From Gemmatimonadaceae bacterium (GTDB taxonomy: Bacteria; Gemmatimonadota; Gemmatimonadetes; Gemmatimonadales; Gemmatimonadaceae): a DNA stretch of 64,000 nt. The notes beneath the pieces are model-generated. The model was not told the DNA's origin and searched no databases. It worked only from the letters and a program-made list of their open reading frames with translations. The translations under genes were made by a program, and so were the position numbers. Of the stretch, positions 7,286 through 15,870 are shown in pieces (the stretch's first letter is position 1; the number at the start of each line of letters is the position of its first letter). Where the stretch lies: positions 62,001 to 126,000 of the forward strand of contig JAIEMN010000011.1 of the NCBI GenBank assembly GCA_019752115.1, given 5' to 3'.

Positions 7286-8938
7286 ATGCCCCGTTCGCTC
7301 TCAGCCAAGAGCACCCCGGACGTCCTCAAGCAGGACGCCAAGCGCTGGTTCAAGTCGCTGCAGGCTGGCGACGCCACCGCCCGCCAGCGTCTCACCGATG
7401 GCTGGCCCACCGCCCCCACAGACCTGACGCTGCGCGATGTGCAGCACGCGCTCGCGCGCGAGTACGGTTTTGCGGACTGGAAGGCGCTGCTGGCCGCCCT
7501 CGACGACATCGCGCTCGATCGCCAGTCGCACGCGGAGCGCATCGACGCGCTGCTCCGCCATGGATGGGGGGGCGACCGCGCGCTGGCGCAGCGGCTGTTG
7601 GCGCGGGACCCGGCACTCGCGCGCCACAGCATCTTCACCGCCGCCGCCTGCGGCGATGTGGAGACGGTGCGCGCCCTGCTGGCGAGTGACCCCGCGCTCG
7701 CCACGGCGACCGGCGGCCCGCATGGCTGGACGGCGCTCGCGTTTGTGTGCTACAGTCGCCTCGACGCCGAGCAGGCGGTGACGATCGCCACGCTGCTGCT
7801 CGATGCCGGCGCGGACCCGCGCTTTGCCTTCGACGATGGATGGGGGAACCCGTTCACCTGCATCACCGGCGCGATTGGCCTGGGGGAAGGAGTCAAGCCC
7901 ACGCATCCGCAGGCCGACGCCCTCGTCGCGCTGCTCCTCGCGCGCGGCGCGGACCCGTTCGACACACAGGCGCTCTACAACGACTCCATCGCGTACGACC
8001 GCGTGCACTGGCTCGAGACCTTGTGGACCGCCTGCGCGGCCGCCGGTCGCACCGCCGAATGGCAGCAGGTCGAGGGGCGTGGGCTCGGCGGCCGGATCAA
8101 GGTGGGCACGCTCAACTATCTGCTGGGGAACGCCGTCACCAATCGTCATCATGACCGGGCGGCGTGGCTGCTGGCGCATGGCGCGGACGCGCGCACGCGG
8201 CACAGCTACAGTGCACAACCGGTGCATACCGTGGCGCGGTTGGCCGGCGATACGGCCATGGTCACGCTGCTCGAAGCACACGGCGCGCAGCCGGAAGCAC
8301 TGCGTGGTCCGCACGCGCTCGTCGCGGCGCTCGTGGCCGACGACGAGCCCACGGTGCAGGCGCTGCTCGCCGCCGATCCCTCCCTCGTGCGGCAGCCCCT
8401 GTTGCCCATCGTGGCCGGCCACCAGCACGCGCGCGCCGTAACGCGTCTGCTCGATGCGGGTGCCGACATCAATGGGCGTGACGGGGAGGGCGCGACGGCG
8501 CTGCATCGCGCGGCGCATGCGAATGCGCTGGAGGTCATCGAGGTGCTCCTGGCGCGCGGGGCAACGGTGGATCTCCGCGATCCGCGTTGGCAGGGCACAC
8601 CGCTTGGCTGGAGCGTCGCGACGGGGCGTCATGCTGCCGCCGAGCGACTGGCACGGGTGTCGCGTGATGTGCGCGCGCTCGTGCGCAGCGGCCGCGTGAC
8701 GCGGCTCGCCGAGGTGTTGCATGCGGAGCCTGCGCTCGCGAATGCGTCGCTGCGCGAGGTGTCCGATCCGACGCCGCTCTTCTGTGTGCCTGATGAGGAG
8801 TCGGTGGCGATGGAGCTCGCCACGGTGCTGCTCGCGCATGGTGCGGATCGCACGGTCCGCAACGCGCAGGGACAGACCGCAGCAGATGTGGCGCGTACGC
8901 GCGGTCTCGATGACGTGGCGGCGTTACTCGCCGTGTAG
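7286..8938 (+). CDS. Ankyrin-repeat protein
   Basis: A 550-residue protein without signal peptide or membrane segment. The N-terminal 75 residues (DAKRWFKSLQAGDATARQRL and LRDVQHALAREYGFADWKALLAAL) match a leader common to bacterial ankyrin proteins. At least six ankyrin-like repeats follow, recognisable by AAACGDVETVRALLASDP, TIATLLLDAGADPRF, LVALLLARGADPF, AVTRLLDAGADINGRDGEGATALHRAA, VIEVLLARGATVDLRD and LATVLLAHGADRTVRN. Such repeats bind other proteins; the partner is unknown. ATG 7286 is preferred over GTG 7277 because of the GAAGGAG spacing. Confidence 0.88.
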   Translation: MPRSLSAKSTPDVLKQDAKRWFKSLQAGDATARQRLTDGWPTAPTDLTLRDVQHALAREYGFADWKALLAALDDIALDRQSHAERIDALLRHGWGGDRALAQRLLARDPALARHSIFTAAACGDVETVRALLASDPALATATGGPHGWTALAFVCYSRLDAEQAVTIATLLLDAGADPRFAFDDGWGNPFTCITGAIGLGEGVKPTHPQADALVALLLARGADPFDTQALYNDSIAYDRVHWLETLWTACAAAGRTAEWQQVEGRGLGGRIKVGTLNYLLGNAVTNRHHDRAAWLLAHGADARTRHSYSAQPVHTVARLAGDTAMVTLLEAHGAQPEALRGPHALVAALVADDEPTVQALLAADPSLVRQPLLPIVAGHQHARAVTRLLDAGADINGRDGEGATALHRAAHANALEVIEVLLARGATVDLRDPRWQGTPLGWSVATGRHAAAERLARVSRDVRALVRSGRVTRLAEVLHAEPALANASLREVSDPTPLFCVPDEESVAMELATVLLAHGADRTVRNAQGQTAADVARTRGLDDVAALLAV

Positions 8939-8941
8939 TTG

Positions 8942-8959
8942 CGACACACATTTGTGTCG
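8942..8959 (+). terminator. Short hairpin after the ankyrin gene
   Basis: CGACACA-CATT-TGTGTCG forms a perfect 7-bp stem three bases after the stop codon. It is followed by TTGGGATTG rather than a T-run, so it is a weak intrinsic-terminator candidate. Confidence 0.4.
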
Positions 8960-9080
8960 TTGGGATTGCTGAAACACGAGGCGCGGCACGCACGTCGGGC
9001 CGTCTGTAAACCCTCAGGGGATTCGCGCTGTCTCACCGCTGCTCGCGAATTCGGCCTCGTGTCTTCAGCTCGTCCCTGCC

Positions 9081-11693
9081 ATGCGCTTCACTGCGCTGTT
9101 GATTCCATTCGTCACGACATCGATCGCGTTGGCCCAGGCGCCAACCGCCGTCGTGACTTTCGCATCGCGCGGGCCGCGTCGTGAACGCGCGAGCGAACGC
9201 GTCGGCGAACGTGTCAGCGAACGCGTTGGTGATCCGGCCCCACTGCCGGTACCGGCGCCCACGCGCGCCGTGAGCGCGCCGCATATCGACGGTCTCGACA
9301 CGGACGACCTGTGGCGCACCGCCACGATCATCGACGCGTTCCGTCAGTGGGAGCCGATCGAGAATGGCGATCCGAGCTTCAAGACGGAGGCGCGCATCGC
9401 GTACGACGCGCGCAATCTGTATGTGATAGTGCGGATGTACGATCCGCATCCGGACAGCTTGCTGAGTGTGCTGCAGCGTCGCGACGGCATGGCGTTGAGC
9501 GATGACATCATCCTGGGCGTGGACTCGTATCACGACAAGCGCACGGGATACATGTTCCGTCTGACGCCCGCCGGGACGATGAGCGACGGGTACATGTTCA
9601 ACGACGGCAACGAAGACTGGGGATGGAACGCGGTATGGGAAGGCGCCACCCACGTGGATTCGCTGGGGTGGACGGCGGAGTATCGCATTCCGCTCAGTCA
9701 GCTGCGCTATGTGCCAAGTGGTGACAACACGTTCGGCATCATGGTGATGCGGCGCATTGCGCGCAAAGGCGAGCGGCTGGCGTGGCCGCTCTTCCGGCGC
9801 TCGAAGACGGGCATGGTGAGCCAGTGGGCAGAGATGCCGGGCTTCGCCGGGCTGTCGGCGCCGCGTCGCATGGAGCTGCTGCCGTACAGTGTGGCCAAGT
9901 ACGGCGCCAGCCCCAAGGGCGACGGCACGCCGCGCAACGCGGCCGCGTCGCAGATCGGGGCGGATGTGAAGCTGGGGCTCACGTCGAACATCACGCTCGA
10001 TGCGGCGGTGAACCCCGATTTCGGCCAGGTCGAAGCCGATCCGGGCGTGCTGAACCTGACGGCGTTCGAGCCGTTTTTCGCGGAGCGGCGGCCGTTCTTC
10101 CTGGAGGGCGTGGGGATCTTCCGCTACGACATCGATTGCAACGATGGGCAGTGCACGGGTCTCTTCTACTCGCGCCGCATCGGGCGCGCACCCCAGCTCC
10201 GCAACACGTACGGTGACGCGGCCTCACCGTTGCAGAGCCGCATCCTGGGCGCGGCAAAGGTCACCGGTCGGCTCGGCAATGGCCTCTCCGTGGGGCTGCT
10301 CGATGCCGTGACCGGCGAGGCGCGCGGGGTGCAGCAGCGCACGATCGAGCCGCAGACGAACTACGCGGTGGTGCGGCTGCAGCAGGATCTGCGCGGCGGC
10401 AACAGTGGCGTGGGGCTCATGCTGACGAACACGGCGCGGCAGACCGACCAGTGGACGCGCGATGTCCTGCGAGACAACGCGTGGACGGGCGGGCTGGATG
10501 CGCGGCACCGCTTTGCAGGGAATCGCTGGCAGCTCACGGGGCAGCTCTCCGGTTCGCACGTCAGCGGCACGGCGCAGGCGATCGCGCTGACGCAGCGCTC
10601 CAATGTGCATCTGTATCAGCGCCCCGATGCCACGCATCTCCGGTACGACAGCACGCGCACGAACCTCATGGGCTGGTTCGCGGCCGCGTCGGTGGAGAAG
10701 CAGGGGGGCGGCCTGACGCGCTCCAACACGAGCGTCTGGTACATGACACCCGGCTACGAGATCAACGACCTGGGCTTCCGCACGCGGGCCGATGAAATGG
10801 GTGCCAGCACGTGGGTCGGGCTGATGCCAGTCAAGCCGGTGGGCAAGTTCCGGCGCGGCCAGCTCAATTTCAATGGTTGGATGACCGCGAACACGAGCGG
10901 CCTCGTCATCGGCAGCGGCGGCAACACCAATGCTTGGGGCGAGTTCAAGAACTTCTGGAGCGCGAACGGGGGCATCGGCGTGAACAACGTGATTCCGACC
11001 TACTCCGATCGCGATGCGCGTGGCGGTCCGGCGCTCTTCATGCCGCCGCGGGTGAACCTGTGGGCAAACCTCAACGGCGACAGTCGCAAGACCATCTCAC
11101 CCAGCCTCGGGTTGAATGGTGGCCGACGCGTAGATGGGCTCGGAGGGAACTGGAATGTGAGCCTCGGCATGCAGGTGCGTCTGGGGACACAGTTCAACGG
11201 CAGCATCAACGCCGGCTACGGCCGCAACATCAACGACCAGCAGTGGAACGGCAACTTCGTGGACGGGGGCGTGACGAGTTATACCTTCGCGCGCCTCTAT
11301 CAGAACACGAGCTCGGTCACCGCGCGCATGAACTACACGATCACGCCGACGCTCAGTGTGGAGAGCTATCTGCAGCCGTTCGTCGCGACGGGCACGTTCA
11401 CCAACTGGCGTGCGCTGGCCGACGGCCGCTCGCGCGATGTGGAGACGCGCTTCCGCCCCTACACCACGCGCGGCGCGCCGGGCGGCTTCCGCTTTGGTCA
11501 GCTGCGCACGAACAACGTCGTGCGCTGGGAGTACCGTCCCGGATCGACGCTCTTCTTTGTCTGGAGCCAGGGGCGTGACGCGAGCGACGACGGCTCGGCG
11601 GGCGCGGAGGTCGGGCGCGCCTATTCGCAGATCTTCTCGCGGCGCCCCGACAACGTGTTCCTCGTGAAGGCGAGCTACTGGCTGGGGCGGTAG
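9081..11693 (+). CDS. DUF5916 family protein with CBM9-like N-terminal domain
   Basis: An 870-residue exported protein with a signal peptide (1-19, ending ALAQ). A CBM9/DOMON-like domain (about 60-230: HIDGLDTDDLWRTATIIDAF, ARIAYDARNLYVIVRMYDP, TAEYRIPLSQLRY) is followed by the DUF5916 region. That region holds TLDAAVNPDFGQVEADPGVLNLTAFEPFF and RRPFFLEG, then many amphipathic strands to the C-terminus (KASYWLGR), which look like an outer-membrane beta-barrel. Family members are common in Bacteroidota and Gemmatimonadota and have no assigned activity. Residues 34-50 are encoded by a 12-base tandem repeat. The gene is monocistronic. Confidence 0.85.
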   Translation: MRFTALLIPFVTTSIALAQAPTAVVTFASRGPRRERASERVGERVSERVGDPAPLPVPAPTRAVSAPHIDGLDTDDLWRTATIIDAFRQWEPIENGDPSFKTEARIAYDARNLYVIVRMYDPHPDSLLSVLQRRDGMALSDDIILGVDSYHDKRTGYMFRLTPAGTMSDGYMFNDGNEDWGWNAVWEGATHVDSLGWTAEYRIPLSQLRYVPSGDNTFGIMVMRRIARKGERLAWPLFRRSKTGMVSQWAEMPGFAGLSAPRRMELLPYSVAKYGASPKGDGTPRNAAASQIGADVKLGLTSNITLDAAVNPDFGQVEADPGVLNLTAFEPFFAERRPFFLEGVGIFRYDIDCNDGQCTGLFYSRRIGRAPQLRNTYGDAASPLQSRILGAAKVTGRLGNGLSVGLLDAVTGEARGVQQRTIEPQTNYAVVRLQQDLRGGNSGVGLMLTNTARQTDQWTRDVLRDNAWTGGLDARHRFAGNRWQLTGQLSGSHVSGTAQAIALTQRSNVHLYQRPDATHLRYDSTRTNLMGWFAAASVEKQGGGLTRSNTSVWYMTPGYEINDLGFRTRADEMGASTWVGLMPVKPVGKFRRGQLNFNGWMTANTSGLVIGSGGNTNAWGEFKNFWSANGGIGVNNVIPTYSDRDARGGPALFMPPRVNLWANLNGDSRKTISPSLGLNGGRRVDGLGGNWNVSLGMQVRLGTQFNGSINAGYGRNINDQQWNGNFVDGGVTSYTFARLYQNTSSVTARMNYTITPTLSVESYLQPFVATGTFTNWRALADGRSRDVETRFRPYTTRGAPGGFRFGQLRTNNVVRWEYRPGSTLFFVWSQGRDASDDGSAGAEVGRAYSQIFSRRPDNVFLVKASYWLGR
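9181..9228 (+). repeat. 12-base tandem repeat inside the DUF5916 gene
   Basis: Four imperfect copies of GCGAACGCGTCG begin at 9181, 9193, 9205 and 9217. They encode a repeated ER[AV][SG] stretch just after the signal peptide. Unit gain or loss would keep the reading frame. Confidence 0.7.
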
Positions 11694-11698
11694 TGCGC

Positions 11699-11722
11699 GC
11701 GCGGGGGTCTCAGCCCCCGCGC
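11699..11722. terminator. GC hairpin at a convergent junction
   Basis: GCGCGGGGG and CCCCCGCGC form a 9-bp perfect stem around six bases and overlap the stop codon of the SDR gene. It lies between two convergent genes only 16 bases apart. There is no T-run on either side. Confidence 0.45.
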
Positions 11723-12801
11723 CGAGCCTTCCACGCGGCGAGCATCTCCTTCTCCTTGGCCTCGGTGAGGACCCACTTGGCCGCCGCCTGCCGCTCGGCG
11801 GGGAGGGTACGGAACCACGCCAGCGTGTCGCGCACCGTATCGGCCACGGGGCGATAGGTGAGGCCCGCGGCGTGCGCGCGGGTGGTGAGCACGCTGGTAT
11901 GGCCGAGGTCATTGCCGCGCGTCAGGATCCAGGGGACGACGCCGTCGATCTCGTACTTCGCGAGGAAGTCGTAGTCGTTCACCCAGGTGAACTGCGGCGT
12001 GACGGCGAGCGCAGCGGATGCCTGCGCGAGGAACTGCGCGATGGTCATCGGCGCCTTGGGGCCCACGGCGTTGTAGATCCCGCTGCCCTTGGTCTCGACC
12101 AGGCGCAGCATGAACGCGGCAAGGTCGCGCACGTCGATGAACTGCACGCGATCGGTCTGGTTGCCGGGGGCAAGAATTTCGCCGCCACGTGGCAGGCGCC
12201 AGGGCCAGTAGGTGAAGCGATCGGTGTAGTCGCCGGGACCCACGATGTACGTGGGGCGCACCACGATGCCGCGCGCTCCGAACGCCTGCTGCACCAGCGC
12301 TTCGCACTGCGCCTTGTCGGTCCCGAACTTTTCGCTGCCGTCTTTCGGGTCGGCCAACGTGGTGTGTACGGGGTCCGCTTCGGTGAGGCCCGTCTTGAGA
12401 TACGGGTAGTAGACGCCCGTACTCGACGTAAAGAGATAGCGCCCGCTGTCCTTCAGGAGCTCGGTGGTGAGCTTCACCCACGTGGGGTTGGTGGCGCTGT
12501 CGTCGATGACCGCGTCCCAGGTGCGCCCTTTGAGCGCGTCGAGCTGCCCGTTGCGGTCGCCCACGAGACGCTCGACGCCAGCGGGGAGATCGCCGTCGCG
12601 CCGCCCGCGGGTGAAGATGCTGACCTGATGCCCATGGGCAACGGCGAGGCGCACAAGGTGCGGGCCGATGAAGCCGGTGCCGCCGAGAATAAGGAGCCGG
12701 AGTGGCGCCGGCGACCCGGCGGCGCGCAGGAGCCCCGGTGTGAGGGCGGCGGCCGCGGTCAGCACGCTGGCCTGCTGGACGAAGGAACGACGGGACGTCA
12801 T
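11710..12801 (-). CDS. Tat-exported NAD-dependent epimerase/dehydratase-like SDR
   Basis: A 363-residue protein. A twin-arginine signal (SRRSFVQQ at 3-10, hydrophobic core to about 28) precedes a Rossmann domain with GGTGFIG at 40-46. It fits the extended/atypical SDR class of sugar epimerase-like enzymes. Where the catalytic YxxxK is expected, the sequence reads FGTDK (159-163), so the tyrosine is replaced by Phe. A YYPYLK segment at 131-136 is in the wrong place for this role. Activity is therefore uncertain. It is divergent from an Rrf2 regulator with a 31-base inverted repeat between them, so it is probably that regulator's target. Confidence 0.82.
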   Translation of the reverse strand: MTSRRSFVQQASVLTAAAALTPGLLRAAGSPAPLRLLILGGTGFIGPHLVRLAVAHGHQVSIFTRGRRDGDLPAGVERLVGDRNGQLDALKGRTWDAVIDDSATNPTWVKLTTELLKDSGRYLFTSSTGVYYPYLKTGLTEADPVHTTLADPKDGSEKFGTDKAQCEALVQQAFGARGIVVRPTYIVGPGDYTDRFTYWPWRLPRGGEILAPGNQTDRVQFIDVRDLAAFMLRLVETKGSGIYNAVGPKAPMTIAQFLAQASAALAVTPQFTWVNDYDFLAKYEIDGVVPWILTRGNDLGHTSVLTTRAHAAGLTYRPVADTVRDTLAWFRTLPAERQAAAKWVLTEAKEKEMLAAWKARRGG

Positions 12802-12868
12802 CGGCGTGGATCCCTCAGGGGGCGGCGAGAAGAACGGGGCGTCGCGCGACGCGTCGCATAGTACCGCC

Positions 12869-12899
12869 CAAAAACGTAACTCCTGAAATTATGTTTTTG
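12869..12899. promoter_or_regulatory. Candidate Rrf2 operator (inverted repeat)
   Basis: CAAAAACGTAA (12869-12879) and TTATGTTTTTG (12889-12899) are complementary at 10 of 11 positions around nine bases. The site is AT-rich in a GC-rich region. It lies between the divergent SDR and Rrf2 genes and ends four bases before the Rrf2 start codon. This is where an autoregulated Rrf2 operator would be expected. Confidence 0.65.
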
Positions 12900-12903
12900 A
12901 CTG

Positions 12904-13338
12904 ATGGATACGAGCTTCTCCACGGCCCTGCACATTCTCGTGCTCCTCGATGCGCCGGGCGGGCGCGGTTTGCGCGCCGAGGCCATTGCCCGCAGCGTCG
13001 GCACGCATCCGGTCCGCGTCCGCCAGATGCTGGCGCGTCTCGGGGCCGCTGGGCTTACGGTCACGCTGCGGGGACGCCACGGGGGCTCGTTTCTCGCGCG
13101 ACCGCTGCACAGCGTCAGTCTGGGTGATGTCTACATCGCCGTCGTGCCGGAGACGGCCGTACTCTTTCCGGTTCACGCGACGTCGAATCGCCGGTGTCCG
13201 GTGGGCGGGAACATCGAGCTTGCCCTGCTCGCCCCGCTGGCGGAGGTGGATGCGGTGGTGCTGGAGACGCTCCGCGGGATCCGCGTGAGCCGAGTCGCGG
13301 AGTCCGTGCGCCGCCTGGCGCGCCGCCGCCCGACCTGA
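12904..13338 (+). CDS. Rrf2 family transcriptional regulator
   Basis: A 144-residue winged-helix regulator of the Rrf2 family, YwnA-like branch. The N-terminus STALHILVLLD, the recognition region SVGTHPVRVRQMLARLGAAGL and the wing TLRGRHGGSFLARP are typical. There is no three-Cys iron-sulphur cluster motif; a single conserved Cys sits in NRRCPVGGN (about 98), a position used for redox sensing in some relatives. No Shine-Dalgarno is visible before ATG 12904, so the transcript may be leaderless. It is divergent from the SDR gene, its likely target. The 3' end lies four bases from the convergent DUF2239 gene. Confidence 0.87.
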   Translation: MDTSFSTALHILVLLDAPGGRGLRAEAIARSVGTHPVRVRQMLARLGAAGLTVTLRGRHGGSFLARPLHSVSLGDVYIAVVPETAVLFPVHATSNRRCPVGGNIELALLAPLAEVDAVVLETLRGIRVSRVAESVRRLARRRPT

Positions 13339-13342
13339 CCCC

Positions 13343-13939
13343 TCAGGACGACGGCGAGAGCGACGCGGTCGGGGTGAGCAGCTGCAGCGCAAAGGTCTGC
13401 ACATCGGACGGCCAGGTCGCGAGGATGGTCCGGAGCTGCGCATCATCGCCGGCGAAGAGGGCGCGTGAGAGCGCCTCAAAGTCCGGCAGATCGCCGCCCA
13501 CCGCATGCAGAAACCGATACGCGTTCTCGCGGGCCACGCGCAGCGAGCTGCTCGCGGCGGTCTCCCGACGGGCCCGATCGACCAGTTTGCGCAGCGTGAC
13601 CGATGCGCCGCCCGGCTGCTGGGCGAGCCAGTCCCACTGGGTGGGGAGCAGGGTCACCTCGCGGGGGACCACCCCAAGGCGCGGGCGCCCCGGGCCGCGG
13701 GTCGCGGCAGGGGGCTCGGCGTAGCGGGCGGCGACCTCGTCGATGCTACCGCGCCAGTCGATATCGACCACGCGGCCCGTCGCGTCATCGAAGATGAGGA
13801 GCGGGCCATTGGATCCCGCGCGCATCGCCTGCACGACCGCGACGGCCGCCTCGGCGAGTGAGCCGCTGACCAGTTGGCGGTGGCCGTCAAAGGCCGTGCA
13901 GCGGCTGGGCAATCCGGGGGTCTGGGGTGTGTTTGTCAT
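13343..13939 (-). CDS. DUF2239 family protein
   Basis: A 198-residue cytoplasmic protein of the DUF2239 family. The N-terminal CTAFDGHRQLVSG and LLIFDDATGRVVDIDWRG strands, and the family signature GPGRPRLGVVPREVTLLPTQWDWLAQQPGGASVTLRKLV (about 85-123), are present. The function is unknown. An alternative start at 13960 would add seven residues, but those codons consist of an 18-base palindrome that looks regulatory, so ATG 13939 is preferred. Confidence 0.82.
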   Translation of the reverse strand: MTNTPQTPGLPSRCTAFDGHRQLVSGSLAEAAVAVVQAMRAGSNGPLLIFDDATGRVVDIDWRGSIDEVAARYAEPPAATRGPGRPRLGVVPREVTLLPTQWDWLAQQPGGASVTLRKLVDRARRETAASSSLRVARENAYRFLHAVGGDLPDFEALSRALFAGDDAQLRTILATWPSDVQTFALQLLTPTASLSPSS

Positions 13940-13955
13940 ATTACCCGGGTAATAT
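13938..13955. promoter_or_regulatory. Perfect 18-base palindrome at the DUF2239 start
   Basis: ATATTACCCGGGTAATAT is a perfect palindrome touching the start codon of the DUF2239 gene. Its position suggests an operator for an unlinked repressor, or an autoregulatory site. No RBS fits between it and the ATG, so transcripts may be leaderless. Confidence 0.6.
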
Positions 13956-14023
13956 TGCATCCCTGACCTAGGAAAGCGAGTCCCTCCTGCCCGTGGTCGC
14001 GCCGGACGCCGCGCGGGACACGC

Positions 14024-15778
14024 TCAGTCCTCGCTCGCCGAAAAGACCCGTCGCACACGGGCGGCCAGCTTCTCGCGAATCGACGACTGATTGTCCTGCG
14101 TGAGATCCTCGAGCGTCTGCGGCACCGGGAAGACCAGGCGTGTGCCGTACTCCTGATTCACGAGCGACACGAGCGCATAGCTGCTGATGGCGATGTGCAG
14201 GTTCGGGTCGAGCCGGTCGAGCAGCGTTTCGAGCTTTCTTGGGGCCGTCCACGCGAACCAGCGCGAGAGCGCCCCCAGTCGCGCGGCGGGGACTCCCACG
14301 CGTGCGGCTCCTTCCTCGCCACAGAGCAACTCGACGTACCAGCGCACGATCTTGAGCCAGCGGGCTTCGCTGATCGGCGCGTACGGGAGCCACTTCCGGA
14401 GCATCTTCGCGATCATGTGGCAGTGCGCGCTGGTGAGGGCACAACCGGCGGGATTATCGACACGCGCCTTCTCCTCCCAGTTGCCCTCACGCGAGTCGGG
14501 GCCGCACAGATACATCTTCCGATACGTCTGCCAGAAGTCGCGGGCGTCGGCGAGCGTTTCGGGCACCCATGAGCCATCGTGCGGCCGACCCGGCGGATGA
14601 ATGCCCTTGAGCACGGCGAAGACGCGCCAGAGGTGCCAGTACGCGTCGGCCTCTTCGTCGGTCATGGGCGTACCGAAGGTCTTGAGGCCATCGATCACGA
14701 GCACCGAGAACGCGATGATCGTGGCGAGCATATCGGTCTGGCTTACGACCACCTGGCGGCTGTTGGCATGATCGCTTTTGGGCCAACCGCGCGTGAACGC
14801 CTCGTAGCCGGGCCACACCTGGTAGCTCTGCCCCGTCCATCCGCCATGTGCGCGCTCCACCGGCTGCGTCTGCGGCGTGGCGAGACGCGGCGCCACGTTC
14901 ATGCGTACGCCGGCGTGGAGCAGCTGCATCTCCTCAGCGGCCACGAACGCGGGATACCACGGGCCTTCGAAGCTGTACGGCGTGGAGACCGTCACCAGCA
15001 GCTGCATGGTGCCGATGAGCCGATGATAGGGCAGGTCGCTCAATTCGCCCGAGAGCATCAGCACCGCCGCCGGGCGCCCGGCCGAGTAGGCCTCGGGGAG
15101 CGACTTGCACAGCAGTACCAACACGGCAGGCAGCAGGTTGGTCATGAAGGCGCGCTGCCCGAGGAGCATGCGGTTGCGATCGGCCCACAGCGGCAGACGC
15201 GGCGCTTCGCACCCCTCGCACAAGCCGAGTTCGCGCTGGATGTGTTGCGCGAGCGCGGTCAGCGGGCGCGACTGATGGGATTCCTCGAGCTGCGTGAACT
15301 CGTTCAGCGCATCGGGGAGGGAGTTCGGCAGATCGTCCTCGTGCGGATCGGCGATCTGCTGTTCGACCGTCCGCGTACGCACGAGCCCCAGCGCCGCCCG
15401 GCGTTCGCGCAGCAGGCGCCGCTCCTTCTCGGCCGGGCTCTCCTTCTTGGTGCGCTTGGCCGCGCGTTGTTCGGCGCGCGTCGTTTTCGGCGCGCCCGGC
15501 GTCTTCTTGCGCTTGGGGCGCGTGCCGCTGAGCATCGGATCGGGGCAGATCGTGCCGAAGAACTGATGCACGGCGCCGTACTTGAGATCGCGATGCGTCA
15601 TCACGAATTCGTCGGCGTGCTCCACCCCGATCCCCGAGAGCTTCTGCAGAAACGCCTGGCAGCGGTCCCACTCGCCCCGGCGCGGTCCTTCGGGAGCGAG
15701 GGTGGGATCGTACGGCAACTCGGTGAGCGGCCGCCCGGAGGCCGTTCGGGTGATGGAGCGGACGGGTTCAGTCGACAT
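14024..15778 (-). CDS. MpaB/Lcp-type haem oxygenase family protein (DUF2236)
   Basis: A 584-residue protein matching the oxygenase MpaB/latex-clearing-protein family (DUF2236). The core LIGTMQLLVTVSTPYSFEGPWYP and the conserved EEMQLLHAGVRMNV segment (His288, equivalent to the proximal haem-b ligand in Lcp) are visible. Helices FAVLKGIHPPGRPHDGSW and DARDFWQTYRKMY follow. Family members cleave or oxidise polymers or terpenoid chains with O2. An unusual Lys/Arg-rich segment at about 85-130 interrupts the N-terminal region, and a CxxC lies at 187-190. There is no signal peptide. It is divergent from the FAD oxidoreductase gene. Confidence 0.72.
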   Translation of the reverse strand: MSTEPVRSITRTASGRPLTELPYDPTLAPEGPRRGEWDRCQAFLQKLSGIGVEHADEFVMTHRDLKYGAVHQFFGTICPDPMLSGTRPKRKKTPGAPKTTRAEQRAAKRTKKESPAEKERRLLRERRAALGLVRTRTVEQQIADPHEDDLPNSLPDALNEFTQLEESHQSRPLTALAQHIQRELGLCEGCEAPRLPLWADRNRMLLGQRAFMTNLLPAVLVLLCKSLPEAYSAGRPAAVLMLSGELSDLPYHRLIGTMQLLVTVSTPYSFEGPWYPAFVAAEEMQLLHAGVRMNVAPRLATPQTQPVERAHGGWTGQSYQVWPGYEAFTRGWPKSDHANSRQVVVSQTDMLATIIAFSVLVIDGLKTFGTPMTDEEADAYWHLWRVFAVLKGIHPPGRPHDGSWVPETLADARDFWQTYRKMYLCGPDSREGNWEEKARVDNPAGCALTSAHCHMIAKMLRKWLPYAPISEARWLKIVRWYVELLCGEEGAARVGVPAARLGALSRWFAWTAPRKLETLLDRLDPNLHIAISSYALVSLVNQEYGTRLVFPVPQTLEDLTQDNQSSIREKLAARVRRVFSASED

Positions 15779-15870
15779 GGCGGGAACATACCGATCGCCG
15801 CGCCCTCCCGGGCACCGAGTGCGACCGCTACACTATGCACGCCCGCCTCACCCCGTCTCTCGCCTTCGCC

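Noticed and set aside
9181-9228. Tandem repeat as a CRISPR array
   Set aside because: Units are 12 bases, contiguous, without spacers, and inside a coding region.
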